This document shows positions 1 through 11,381 of a stretch of 64,000 nucleotides of DNA, piece by piece. The notes beneath the pieces are model-generated. The model ran no database searches. It was not told the origin of the DNA and saw only the letters and a program-made list of their open reading frames with translations. A program made the translations under genes and the position numbers. Source of the stretch: Calliopsis andreniformis (Eukaryota; Arthropoda; Insecta; Hymenoptera; Andrenidae); contig NW_027480429.1 of the NCBI RefSeq assembly GCF_051401765.1, positions 13,148,157 to 13,212,156 of the forward strand, in the 5' to 3' direction. Each line of letters begins with the position of its first letter. Position 1 is the first letter of the stretch.

Positions 1-498
1 TCCATCGTATAAAACGGGTAAGTGCAACCAGTATGAAACTTATGGTCATTTCTACTTTCCGGGCAACCTAGGCTTCACCCTAGGGCGTTGCTCCAACAGA
101 TTGAATAGTTAGGGCCTTAGAAATAAATGCCCGAAGCATATAATGCAATAATAATACAACAGTTTTTCCATCGTATAACAGGATTAATTGCAACCAGTTT
201 GAAAGTGATGGTCATTTCTACGTTCCGGGCCACCTAGGCTTCACTCTAGGGAGTTGCTCCATTAGATCGAATAGCTAGGGCCTTAGAAGTCAACGCCAGA
301 AGCATAAAATACAATATAACTACAACAGTTTTTCCATCGTATAAAACGAATAATTGCAACCAGTGTGAACGTAATGGTCATTTCTACGTTCCGAGCACCC
401 TAGGCGTCACTCTAGGGCGTTGCTCCTCCACATCTAATAGCTACGGCCTTTGAAGTCAACGCCAGAGGCATAAAATACAATATAAATACAACAGCGTT
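1..498. repeat. Three monomers matching 9.79-10.29 kb
   Basis: These are three satellite units. The second and third (from 167) match 9,959-10,290 closely, including the distinctive CCGGGCCACCTAGG, the GGGAGTTGCTCCATTAG variant and the following CCTCCACATCTAATAGC unit. The offset is 9,792 bp, close to 59 monomers. The same pair recurs near 23.9 kb as part of the large duplicated block. The segment ends at 499, where the sequence switches to the 21-monomer-spaced repeat. Confidence 0.8.
333..498 (+). repeat. Reference 166 bp monomer (phase start at TCCATCG)
   Basis: This is one complete unit, used here to define phase. Position 1 is the T of TCCATCGTATAAAACGAATA. Positions 21-40 hold the ATTGCAACCAGTGTGAA block, 41-60 TGGTCATTTCTACGTTCC, 61-94 the dyad region around CCTAGG and GGGCGTTGCTCC, 95-120 AGATCGAATAG and GGCCTTAG, and 121-140 GTCAACGCCAGAAGCATA. 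Positions 141-166 are AT-rich (AATACAATATAAATACAAC, then T4-T5). This particular unit belongs to the subclass with CCTCCACATCTAATAGC in place of CCACCAGATCGAATAG. 166 mod 3 is 1, so each successive monomer is read in a different frame, which limits open frames to short stretches. Confidence 0.95.
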
Positions 499-2096
499 TC
501 CATCGTATAAAAGGAATAATTGCAAACAGTGTGAAAGTGATGGTCACTTCTACGTTCCGGGCAACCTAGGCTTCACTCTACGGCGCTGATCCACCAGATC
601 GAATAGTTAGGGCCTAAGAAGTCAGCGCCAGAAGCATAAAATACAATAAAAATACAACAGTTTTTCCATCGTATAACAGGAATTATTGCAACTAGTGTGA
701 AAGTAATGGTCATTCCGACGTACCGGGAAACCTAGGCTTCACTCTAGGACGTTGCTCCACCAGATCGAACAGTTAGGGCCTTAGAAGTCAACGCCAGAAG
801 CATAAGATGCAATAAAGATGCAACAGTTTTTCCATCGGATAACACGAGTAATTGCAACCAGTGTGAAAGTTATGGTCATTTCTAAATTCCGAGCAACATA
901 GGCTTCACTCTAGGGCGTTGCTCCAACAGATTGAATAGTTAGGGCCTTAGAAGTCAACGCCCGAACCATAAAATGCAAAAAAAATACAACTGTGTTTCCA
1001 TCATATAACAGGAATAATTGCATCCAGTTTGAATGTGATGGTCATTTCTCCTTTCCAGGCAACCTAGGCTTCACTCTAGGGCGTTGCTCCACTAGATCGA
1101 ATAGCTAGGGCCTTAGAAGTCAACGCCAGAAGCATAAAATACGATATAAATACAACAGCTTTTCCATCGTATAAAAGGAATAATTGCAAACAGTGTGAAA
1201 GTAATGGTATTTCTACTTTCCGAGCAGCCTAGGCTTCACCCTAGGGCGCTGCTCCAACAGATTGAATAGTTAGGGCCTAAGACGTCAACGCCCGAACCAT
1301 AGAATGCAAAAAAAATACAACAGCTTTTTCATCGTATAAAACGAATAATTGCAAGCAGTGTGAAAGTAATGGTCATTTCTACGTTCCGAGCACCCTAGGC
1401 GTCACTGTAGGGCGTTGCTCCACCACATCTAATAGCCACGGCCTTAGAAGTCAACGCCAGAGGCATAAAATACAATATAAATACAACAGCGTTTCCATCG
1501 TATAAAACGAATAATTAAAACCAGTGTGAAAGTTATGGTCATTTCTACATTCCGAGCAACATAGGCTTCACTCTAGGGCGCTGCTCCACCAGGCCGAATA
1601 GTTACGGCCTAAGAAGTCAACGCCAGAAGCATAAAATACGATATAAATACAACAGCTTTTCCATCGTATAAAACGAATAATTGCAACCAGTGTGAAAGTA
1701 ATGGTCATTTCTACGTTCCGAGCACCCTAGGCGTCACTCTAGGGCGTTGCTCCTCCACATCTAATAGCTACGGCCTTAGAAGTCAACGCCAGAGGCATAA
1801 AATACAATATAAGTACAACAGCGTTTCCATCGTATAAAACGAATAATTGCAACCAGTGTGAAAGTTATGGTCATTTCTACATTCCGAGCAACCTAGGCTT
1901 CACTCTAGGGCGTTGCTCCACCAGATCGAATAGTTAGGTCATTTGAAGTAAACGCCAGAAGCATAAAATACGATATAAATACAACAGCTTTTCCATCGTA
2001 TAAAAGGAATAATTGCATACAGTGTGAAAGTAATGGTCATTTCTACGTTCCGGTCAACCTAGGCTTCACTCTACGGTGTTGTTCCACCAGATCGAA
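499..2096. repeat. Duplicated segment 1, copy 1 (offset 3,485 bp)
   Basis: The run starting at TCCATCGTATAAAAGGAATA, with the odd GGCGCTGATCC unit, matches 3,984-5,581 with only a handful of substitutions over about 1.6 kb. Examples are AACCTAGG versus AACCTACG and CACTCTAGG versus CACTCCAGG. Even private oddities are shared, such as the one-base deletion in GTAATGGTATTTC near 1,203 and the AATTAAAACC unit near 1,512. The match ends inside CCAGATCGAA. The offset equals 21 monomers minus one base. Confidence 0.9.
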
Positions 2097-3983
2097 TGGT
2101 TGGGGCCTAAGAAGTGAACGCCAGAAGCATAAAATACAATATAAATATAACAGTTTTTCCAACGTATAAAACGAATAATTGCAACCAGTATGAAACTTAT
2201 GGACATTTCCACTTTCCGAGCAACCTAGGCTTCACCGTAGGGCGTTGCTCCAACAGATTGAATAGTTAGGGCCTTAGAAGACAACGCCCGAACCATAAAA
2301 TGCAAAAAAAATACAACTGTGTTTCCATCATATAACAGGAATAATTGCATCCAGTTTGAAAGTGATGGTCATTTCTCCTTTCCGGGCAACCTAGGCTTCA
2401 CACTACGGGGTTGCTCCACTAGATCGAATAGCTAGGGCCTTATAAGTCAACGCCAGAAGCATAAAATACGATATAAATACAACAGCTTTTCCATCGTATA
2501 AAAGGAATAATTGCAAACAGTGTGAAAGTAATGGTCATTTCTACATTCCGGGCAACCTAGGCTTCACTCTACGACGCTGTTCCCCCAGATCGAATAGTTA
2601 GGGCCTAAGAAGTCAACACCAGAAGAATAAAATACAAAATAAATACAACAGCCTTTACACCGTATAAAACGAATAATTGCAACCTGTGTGAAGGTTATGG
2701 TGATACCTACGTTCCGGGCAACCTAGGCTCCACTGTAGGGCGTTGCTCCAACAGATTGAATAGTTAGGGCCTTAGAAGTCAACGCCGGAAGCATAAAATG
2801 CAATAAAAATACAACAGTTTTTCCATCGTATAAAACGAATAATAGCAATCAGTGTAAAAGTTATGGTCATTTCTAAGTTCCGGGCATCCTAGGCTTCACC
2901 CTAGGACGTTGCTCCAACAGATTGAATAGTTAGTGCCTTAGAAGTCATCGCCCGACGCATAAAATGCAATAAAAATGCAACAGTTTTTCCATCGTATAAA
3001 AGGATTAATTGCAACCAGTTTGAAAGTGATGGTCATTTCTACGTTCCGTGCAACCTAGGCTTCACCCTAGGCCGTTGTTCCACCAGATCGAATAGTTAGG
3101 GCATAAGAAGTCAACGCCAGAAGCATAAAATACGGTATAAATACAACAGCTTTTCCATCGTATAGAACGAATAATTGCAACCAGTATGAAACTTATGGTC
3201 ATTTCTACGTTCCGGGCAATCTAGGCTTCACTCTATGGCGTTCTTCCACCACATCGAATAGCTACGGCCTCAGAAGTCAACGCCTGAAGTATAAAATACA
3301 ATAAAAATAAAACCGTCTTTTCATCCTATAACAGGAATAATTGCAACCAGTTTGAAAGTGATGGTCATTTCGCCTTTCCGGGAAACCTCGGCTTCACTCT
3401 AGGGCGTTGCTCCAACAGATCGAATAGTTAATGCCTTAGAAGTCAACGCCAGAAGCATAAAATACAATATAAACACAACAGTTTTTCCATCGTATAAAAC
3501 GAATAATTGCTACCAGTATGGAGGTGATGGTCATTTCTACGTACCGGGCAACCTAGGATTCACTCTACGGTGTTGTTCCACCAGATCGAATGGTTGGGGC
3601 CTAAGAAGTGAACGTCAGAAGCATAAAATACAATATAAATATAACAGTTTTTCCAACGTATAAAACGAATAATTGCAACCAGTATGAAACTTATGAACAT
3701 TTACACTTTCCGAGCAACCTAGGCTTCACCCTAGGGCGTTGCTCCAACAGATTGAATAGTTAGGGCCTTAGAATTCAACGCCCGAACCATAAAATGCAAA
3801 AAAAATACAACTGTGTTTCCATCATATAACAGGAATAATTGCATCCAGTTTGAAAGTGATGGTCATTTCTCCTTATCAGGCAACCTAGGCTTCACTCTAG
3901 GCCGTTGCTCCACTAGATCGAATAGCTAGCGCCTTAGAAGTCAACGCCAGAAGCATAAAATACGATATATATACAACAGCATT
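2097..3983. repeat. Satellite between the two copies of segment 1
   Basis: About eleven monomers with two further internal relationships. First, about 2,066-2,480 resembles 3,560-3,975 at an offset of 1,494 bp (exactly 9 monomers), sharing TTTTTCCAACG and the following A8 unit. Second, 2,491 to about 3,550 reappears almost base for base at 25,566-26,625 (offset 23,075 bp) and again 4,647 bp further on. That stretch carries marker variants CTACGACGCTGTTCC and CCTTTACACCG. No non-satellite sequence is present. Confidence 0.85.
3712..3744. other. Dyad-symmetry element inside the monomer (example copy)
   Basis: The left arm GAGCAA-CCTAGG (3712-3723) is complementary to the right arm CCTAGG (3730-3735) plus TTGCTC (3739-3744). 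The loop is CTTCAC (3724-3729) and a 3-base GCG bulge (3736-3738) sits in the right arm. This gives 12 possible base pairs. The same arrangement recurs once per monomer at unit positions about 61-93. In the commoner variant with GGGCAACCTAGG and CACTCTAGGG the stem is shorter (GCAAC plus CTAG, loop of 8). CCTAGG, itself a palindrome, is present in almost every unit and twice in this type. Extrusion as a cruciform, or use as a protein-binding site, is inference. Confidence 0.75.
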
Positions 3984-5581
3984 TCCATCGTATAAAAGGA
4001 ATAATTGCAAACAGTGTGAAAGTGATGGTCACTTCTACGTTCCGGGCAACCTAGGCTTCACTCTACGGCGCTGATCCACCAGATCGAATAGTTAGGGCCT
4101 AAGAAGTCAACGCCAGAAGCATAAAATACAATAAAAATACAACAGTTTTTCCATCGTATAACAGGAATTATTGCAACTAGTGTGAAAGTAATGGTCATTC
4201 CGACGTACCGGGAAACCTACGCTTCACTCTAGGACGTTGCTCCACCAGATCGAACAGTTAGGGCCTTAGAAGTCAACGCCAGAAGCATAAGATGCAATAA
4301 AGATGCAACAGTTTTTCCATCGGATAACACGAGTAATTGCAACCAGTGTGAAAGTTATGGTCATTTCTAAATTCCGAGCAACATAGGCTTCACTCCAGGG
4401 CGTTGCTCCAACAGATTGAATAGTTAGGGCCTTAGAAGTCAACGCCCGAACCATAAAATGCAAAAAAAATACAACTGTGTTTCCATCATATAACAGGAAT
4501 AATTGCATCCAGTTTGAATGTGATGGTCATTTCTCCTTTCCAGGCAACCTAGGCTTCACTCTAGGGCGTTGCTCCACTAGATCGAATAGCTAGGGCCTTA
4601 GAAGTCAACGCCAGAAGCATAAAATACGATATAAATACAACAGCTTTTCCATCGTATAAAAGGAATAATTGCAAACAGTGTGAAAGTAATGGTATTTCTA
4701 CTTTCCGAGCAGCCTAGGCTTCACCCTAGGGCGCTGCTCCAACAGATTGAATAGTTAGGGCCTAAGACGTCAACGCCCGAACCATAGAATGCAAAAAAAA
4801 TACAACAGCTTTTTCATCGTATAAAACGAATAATTGCAAGCAGTGTGAAAGTAATGGTCATTTCTACGTTCCGAGCACCCTAGGCGTCACTGTAGGGCGT
4901 TGCACCACCACATCTAATAGCCAGGGCCTTAGAAGTCAACGCCAGAGGCATAAAATACAATATAAATACAACAGCGTTTCCATCGTATAAAACGAATAAT
5001 TAAAACCAGTGTGAAAGTTATGGTCATTTCTACATTCCGAGCAACATAGGCTTCACTCTAGGGCGCTGCTCCACCAGGCCGAATAGTTACGGCCTAAGAA
5101 GTCAACGCCAGAAGCATAAAATACGATATAAATACAACAGCTTTTCCATCGTATAAAACGAATAATTGCAACCAGTGTGAAAGTAATGGTCATTTCTACG
5201 TTCCGAGCACCCTAGGCGTCACTCTAGGGCGTTGCTCCTCCACATCTAATAGCTACGGCCTTAGAAGTCAACGCCAGAGGCATAAAATACAATATAAATA
5301 CAACAGCGTTTCCATCGTATAAAACGAATAATTGCAACCAGTGTGAAAGTTATGGTCATTTCTACATTCCGAGCAACCTAGGCTTCACTCTAGGGCGTTG
5401 CTCCACCAGATCGAATAGTTAGGTCATTTGAAGTAAACGCCAGAAGCATAAAATACGATATAAATACAACAGCTTTTCCATCGTATAAAAGGAATAATTG
5501 CATACAGTGTGAAAGTAATGGTCATTTCTACGTTCCGGTCAACCTAGGCTTCACTCTACGGTGTTGTTCCACCAGATCGAA
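3984..5581. repeat. Duplicated segment 1, copy 2
   Basis: This is the second copy of 499-2,096. It keeps the GGCGCTGATCC unit, the one-base-deleted unit near 4,690 and the AATTAAAACC unit near 4,998. Beyond CCAGATCGAA it switches to CAGTCGGGGCC, whereas copy 1 reads TGGTTGGGGCC. This is also about where the 5.8 kb block that recurs at 19.5 kb begins, so two duplication boundaries meet within about 20 bp. Confidence 0.9.
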
Positions 5582-8500
5582 CAGTCGGGGCCTAAGAAGT
5601 CAACGCCAGAAGCATAAAATACAATATAAATATAACAGTTTTTCCATCGTATACAACGAATGATAGCAACCAGTATGAAAGTTATGGTCATTTCTACGTT
5701 CCGGGCAACCCAGGCTTCACTCTATGGCGTTGTTCCACCACATCGACTAGTTACGGCCTTTGAAGTCAACGCCAGAGGCATAAAATACAATATAAATACA
5801 ACAGCGTTTCCATCGTATAAAACGAATAATTGCAACCAGTGTGAAAGTTATGGTCATTTCTACATTCCGAGCAACCTAGGCTTCACTCTAGGGCGTTGCT
5901 CCACCAGATCGAATAGTTAGGTCATTTGAAGTAAACGCCAGAAGCATAAAATACGATATAAATACAACAGCTTTTCCATCGTATAAAAGGAATAATTGCA
6001 TACAGTGTGAAAGTAATGGTCATTTCTACGTTCCGGTCAACCTAGGCTTCACCCTACGGTGTTGTTCCACCAGATCGAATGGTTGGGGCCTAAGAAGTGA
6101 ACGCCAGAAGCATAAAATACAATATAAATATAACAGTTTTTCCAACGCATAAAACGAATAATTGCAACCAGTATGAAACTTATGGACATTTCCACCTTCC
6201 GAGCAACCTAGGCTTCACCGTAGGGCGTTGCTCCAACAGATTGAATAGTTAGGGCCTTAGAAGACAACGCCCGAACCATAAAATGCAAAAAAAATACAAC
6301 AGTGTTTCCCTCATATAACAGGAATAATTGCGACCAGTTTGAAAGTATGGCCAGTTCTACGTTCCGAGCAACCTAGGCTTCACTCTAGGGCGCTGCACCA
6401 CCAGATCGAATAGTTAGTGCCTTAGAAGTCAACGCCAGAAGCATAAAATACAATGTAACTACAACAGTTTTTCCATCGTATAAAACGAATAATTGTAACC
6501 AGTATGAAACTGATGGTCATTTCTACTTTCCGAGCAACCTAGGCTTCACCCTAGGGCGTTGCTCCAACAGATTGAATAGTTAAAGCCTTAGAAGACAACG
6601 CCCGAAGCATAAAATGCAATAAAAATACAACAGTGTTTCCATCGTATAAAACGAATAATTGCAACCAGTTTGAAAGTGATGGCCAATTCTACGTTCCGGG
6701 CAGACTAGGCTTCTATCTAGGGCGTTGCTCCACCAGATCGAATAGATAGTGCCTTAGAAGTCAACGCCAGAGGCATAAAATACAATATAAATACAACAGT
6801 TTTTCCGTCGTATAAAACGAATAATTGCAACCAGTATGAAACTTATGGTCATTTCTACTTTCCGAGCAACCTAGGCTTCACCCTAGGGCCTTGCTCCAAC
6901 AGATTGAATAGTTAGGGCCTTAGAAGTCAACGCCCGAACCATAAAGAGCAAAAAAAATACAACAGTGTTTTCATCATATAACAGGAATAATTGCAACCAA
7001 TTTGGAAGGTGATGGCCAATTCTTCGTTCCGGGCAACCTAGGCTTCACTCTAGGGCGTTGCTCCACCATATCGAATAGTTAGTGCCTTAGAAGTCAACGC
7101 CAGAAGCATAAAATACAATATAAATACAACAGCTTTTCCATCGTATAAAACGAATAATTGCAACCAGTATGAAACTTATGGTCATTTCTACTTTCCGAGC
7201 AACCTAGGCTTCACCATAGGGCCTTGCTCCAACAGATGGAATAGTTAGGGCCTTAGAAGTCAACGCCCGAACCATAAAATGCAAAAAAAATACAACAGTG
7301 TTTCCATCATATAACAGGAATAATTGCAACCAATTTGGAAGGTGATGGCCAATTCTACGTTCCGGGTAACCTAGGCTTCACTCTAGGGCGTTGCTCCACC
7401 ATATCGAATAGTTAGTGCCTTAGAAGTCAACGCCAGAAGCATAAAATACAATATAAATACAACAGCTTTTCCATCGTATAAAACGAATAATTGCAACCAG
7501 TATGAAACTTATGGTCATTTCTACTTTCCTAGCAACCTAGGCTTCACCCTAGGGCGTTGCTCCAACAGACTGAATAGTTAGGGCCTTAGAACTCTACGCA
7601 CAACCATAAAATGCAAAAAAAATACAACAGTGCTTCCATCATATAACAGGAATAATTGCGACCAGTTTGAAAGTGATGGCCAATTCTACGTTCCGGGCAA
7701 CCTAGGTTTCACTTCAGGGCGTTGCTCCACCAGACCCAATAGTTACGGCCTAAGAGGTCAACGCCAGAAGCATAAAATACGATATAAATACAACAGCTTT
7801 TCCATCGTATAAAACGAATAATTGCAACCAGTGTGAAAGTAATGGTCATTACTGCGTTCCGAGCACACTAGGAGTCACTCTAGGGCGTTGCTCCTCCACA
7901 GCTAATAGCTACGGCCTTAGAAGTCAACGCCAGAGGCATAAAGTACAATATAAATACAACAGCGTTTCCATCGTATAAAACGAATAATTGCAACCAGTGT
8001 GAAAGTTATGGTCATTTCTACATTCCGAGCAACCTAGGATCCACTCTAGGGCGTTGCTCCACCATATCGAATAGCTAGGTCCTTAGAAGTAAACGCCAGA
8101 AGCATAAAATACGATATAAATACAACAGCTTTTCCATCGTATAAAACGAATAATTGCAACCAGTATGAAACTTATGGTCATTTCAACTTTCCGAGCAACC
8201 TAGGCTTCACTCTAGGGCGTTGCTCCACTAGATCGGACAGCTAGGGCCTTGGAAGTCAACGCCAGAAGCATAAGATACAATATAAATACAACAGTTTTTC
8301 CATCGTATAAAACGAATAATTGCAACCAGTAAGAAACTTATGGTCATTTCTACTTTCCGAGCAACCTAGGCTTCACCCTAGGGCGTTGCTCCAACAGATT
8401 GAATAGTTAGGGCCTTAGAACTCTACGCCCGAACCATAAAATGCAAAAAAAATACAACAGTGTTTCCATCATATAACAGGAGTAATTGCGACCAGTTAGA

Positions 8501-11381
8501 AAGTGATGGCCAATTCTACGTTCCGGGCAACCTAGGCTTCACTCTAGGGCGTTGCTCCACCAGATCGAATAGTTAGTGCCTTAGAAGTCAACGCCAGAAG
8601 CATAAAATACAATATAAATACAACAGTCTTTCCATCCTATAACAGGAATAATTGCAACCCGTGTGAAAGTGATGGTCATTTGTACGTTCCAGGCAACCTA
8701 GGCTTCACTCTAGGGCGTTGTTCAACCAGATCGAATTGTTAGGGCCTAAGAAGTCAACGCCAGAAGCATAAGATACATAATAAATATAACAGTATTTCCA
8801 TCGTATAGTACGAATAATAGCATCCAGTGTGAAAGTTATGGTCATTTCTACGTTCCGGGCAACCTAGGCTTCACTCTAGGGCGTTGCTCCAACAGATCGA
8901 ATAGTTAGTGCCTTAGAAGTCAACGCCAGAAGCATAAAATACAACATAAACACAACAGTTTTTCCATCGTTTAAAACGAATAATTGCAACCAGTTTGAAA
9001 GTGATGGCCAATTCTACGTTCCGGGCAACCTAGGCTTCACTCTAGGGAGTTGTTCCACCAGATCGAACAGTTGGGGCCTAAGAAGTCAACGCCAGAAGCA
9101 TAAAATACAATATAAATATAACAGTTTTTCCATCGTATACAACGAATGATAGCAACCAGTATGAAAGTTATGGTCATTTCTACGTTCCGGGCAAGCCAGG
9201 CTTCACTCTATGGCGTTGTTCCACCACATCGACTAGTTACGGCCTCAGAAGTCAACGCCTGAAGCATAAAATACAATAAAAATACAACAGTCTTTCCATC
9301 CGATAACAGGCATAATTGCAACCAGTTTGAAAGTGATGGTCATTTCTACGTTCCGGGCAACCTAGGCTTCACTCTAGGGCGTTGCTCCACCAGATCGAAT
9401 AGTTAGTGCCTTAGAAGTCAACGCCAGAAGCATAAAATACAATATAATCACAACAGTTTTTCCATCGTATAAAACGAGTAATTGCTACCAGTGTGAAAGT
9501 TATGGTCATTTCTACGTTCCGGGCAACATAGGCTTCACTCTAGGGCGGTGTTCCACCAGATCGAATAGTTACGGCCTAAGAAGTCAACGCCAGAAGCATA
9601 AAATACGATGAAGATGCAACAGTTTTTCCATCGTATAAAACGAATAATTGCAACCAGTGTGAAACTTATGGTCATTTCTACGTTCCGGGCAACCTAGGCT
9701 TCACCCTAGGCCGTTGTTCCACCAGATCGAATTGTTAGGGCCTAAGAAGGGAACGCCAGAAGCATAAAATGCAATAAAAATACAACAGTTTTTCCATCGT
9801 ATAACAGGATTAATTGCAACCTGTTTGAAAGTGATGGTCATTTCTCCTTTCCGGGCAACCTAGGCTTCACTCTAGGGCGTTGCTCCACTAGATCGAATAG
9901 CTAGGGCCTTAGAAGTCAACGACAGAAGCATAAAATACTATATAAATACAACAGTTTTTCCATCGTATAACAGGATTAATTGCAACCAGTTTGAAAGTGA
10001 TGGTCATTTCTACGTTCCGGGCCACCTAGGCTTCACTCTAGGGAGTTGCTCCATTAGATCGAATAGCTAGGGCCTTAGAAGTCAACGCCAGAAGCATAAA
10101 ATACAATATAAATACAACAGTTTTTCCATCGTATAAAACGAATAATTGCAACCAGTGTGAACGTAATGGTCATTTCTACGTTCCGAGCACCCTAGGCGTC
10201 ACTCTAGGGCGTTGCTCCTCCACATCTAATAGCTACGGCCTTTGAAGTCAACGCCAGAGGCATAAAATACAATATAAATACAACAGCGTTTCCATCGTAT
10301 AAAACGAATAATTGCAACCAGTGTGAAAGTTATGGTCATTTCTACATTCCGAGCAACCTAGGCTTCACTCTAGGGCGTTGCTCCACCAGATCGAATAGTT
10401 AGGTCATTTGAAGTAAACGCCAGAAGCATAAAATACGATATAAATACAACAGCTTTTCCATCGTATAAAAGGAATAATTGCATACAGTGTGAAAGTAATG
10501 GTCATTTCTATGTTCCGGTCAACCTAGGCTTCACTCTACGGTGTTGTTCCACCAGATCGAATGGTTGGGGCCTAAGAAGTGAACGCCAGAAGCATAAAAT
10601 ACAATATAAATATAACAGTTTTTCCAACGTATAAAACGAACAATTGCAACCAGTATGAAACTTATGAACATTTACACTTTCCGAGCAACCTAGGCTTCAC
10701 CCTAGGGCGTTGCTCCAACAGATTGAATAGTTAGGGCCTTAGAAGACAACGCCCGAACCATAAAATGCAAAAAAAATACAACTGTGTTTCCATCATATAA
10801 CAGGAATAATTGCATCCAGTTTGAAAGTGATGGTCATTTCTCCTTATCAGGCAACCTAGGCTTCACTCTAGGCCGTTGCTCCACTAGATCGAATAGCTAG
10901 GGCCTTAGAAGTCAACGCCAGAAGCATAAAATACGATATATATACAACAGCATTTCCATCGTATAAAAGGAATAATTGCAAACAGTGTGAAAGTGATGGT
11001 CACTTCTACGTTCCGGGCAACCTAGGCTTCACTCAACGGCGCTGATCCACCAGATCGAATAGTTAGGGCCTAAGAAGTCAACGCCAGAAGCATAAAATAC
11101 AATAAAAATACAACAGTTTTTCCATCGTGTAACAGGAATTATTGCAACTAGTGTGAAAGTAATGGTCATTCCGACGTACCGGGAAACCTAGGCTTCACTC
11201 TAGGACGTTGCTCCACCAGATCGAACAGTTAGGGCCTTAGAAGTCAACGCCAGAAGCATAAGATGCAATAAAGATGCAACAGTTTTTCCATCGGATAACA
11301 CGAGTAATTGCAACCAGTGTGAAAGTTATGGTCATTTCTAAATTCCGAGCAACATAGGCTTCACTCTAGGGCGTTGCTCCA
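5563..11381. repeat. Large duplicated block 2, copy 1 (5.8 kb, about 35 monomers)
   Basis: It matches 19,509-25,327 at a constant offset of 13,946 bp (84 monomers plus 2 bases). By eye I found roughly a dozen substitutions and no indel in 5.8 kb, so identity is probably above 99.5%. Shared private features include the CGTATACAACGAATGATAGC unit, the one-base-deleted GAAAGTATGGCC unit near 6,345, the plus-one AATTTGGAAGGTG units near 7,000 and 7,330, and ACGCACAACCATAAAATG near 7,600. About 6.45-7.8 kb is in alternating A/B dimer form. The block ends at TTGCTCCA, where copy 1 continues CCAGATCG and copy 2 ACAGATTG. Confidence 0.92.

Noticed and set aside
141..166. TATA-box promoter in the AT-rich linker (ATAAAAT, TATAAATAC)
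   Set aside because: Simple AT-rich satellite sequence present hundreds of times with no downstream gene; no evidence for transcription from sequence alone.
3712..3744. Rho-independent-terminator-like hairpin
   Set aside because: The stem is not followed by a T tract (next bases are CAACAGATTG), and it recurs in every satellite unit of what appears to be eukaryotic DNA.
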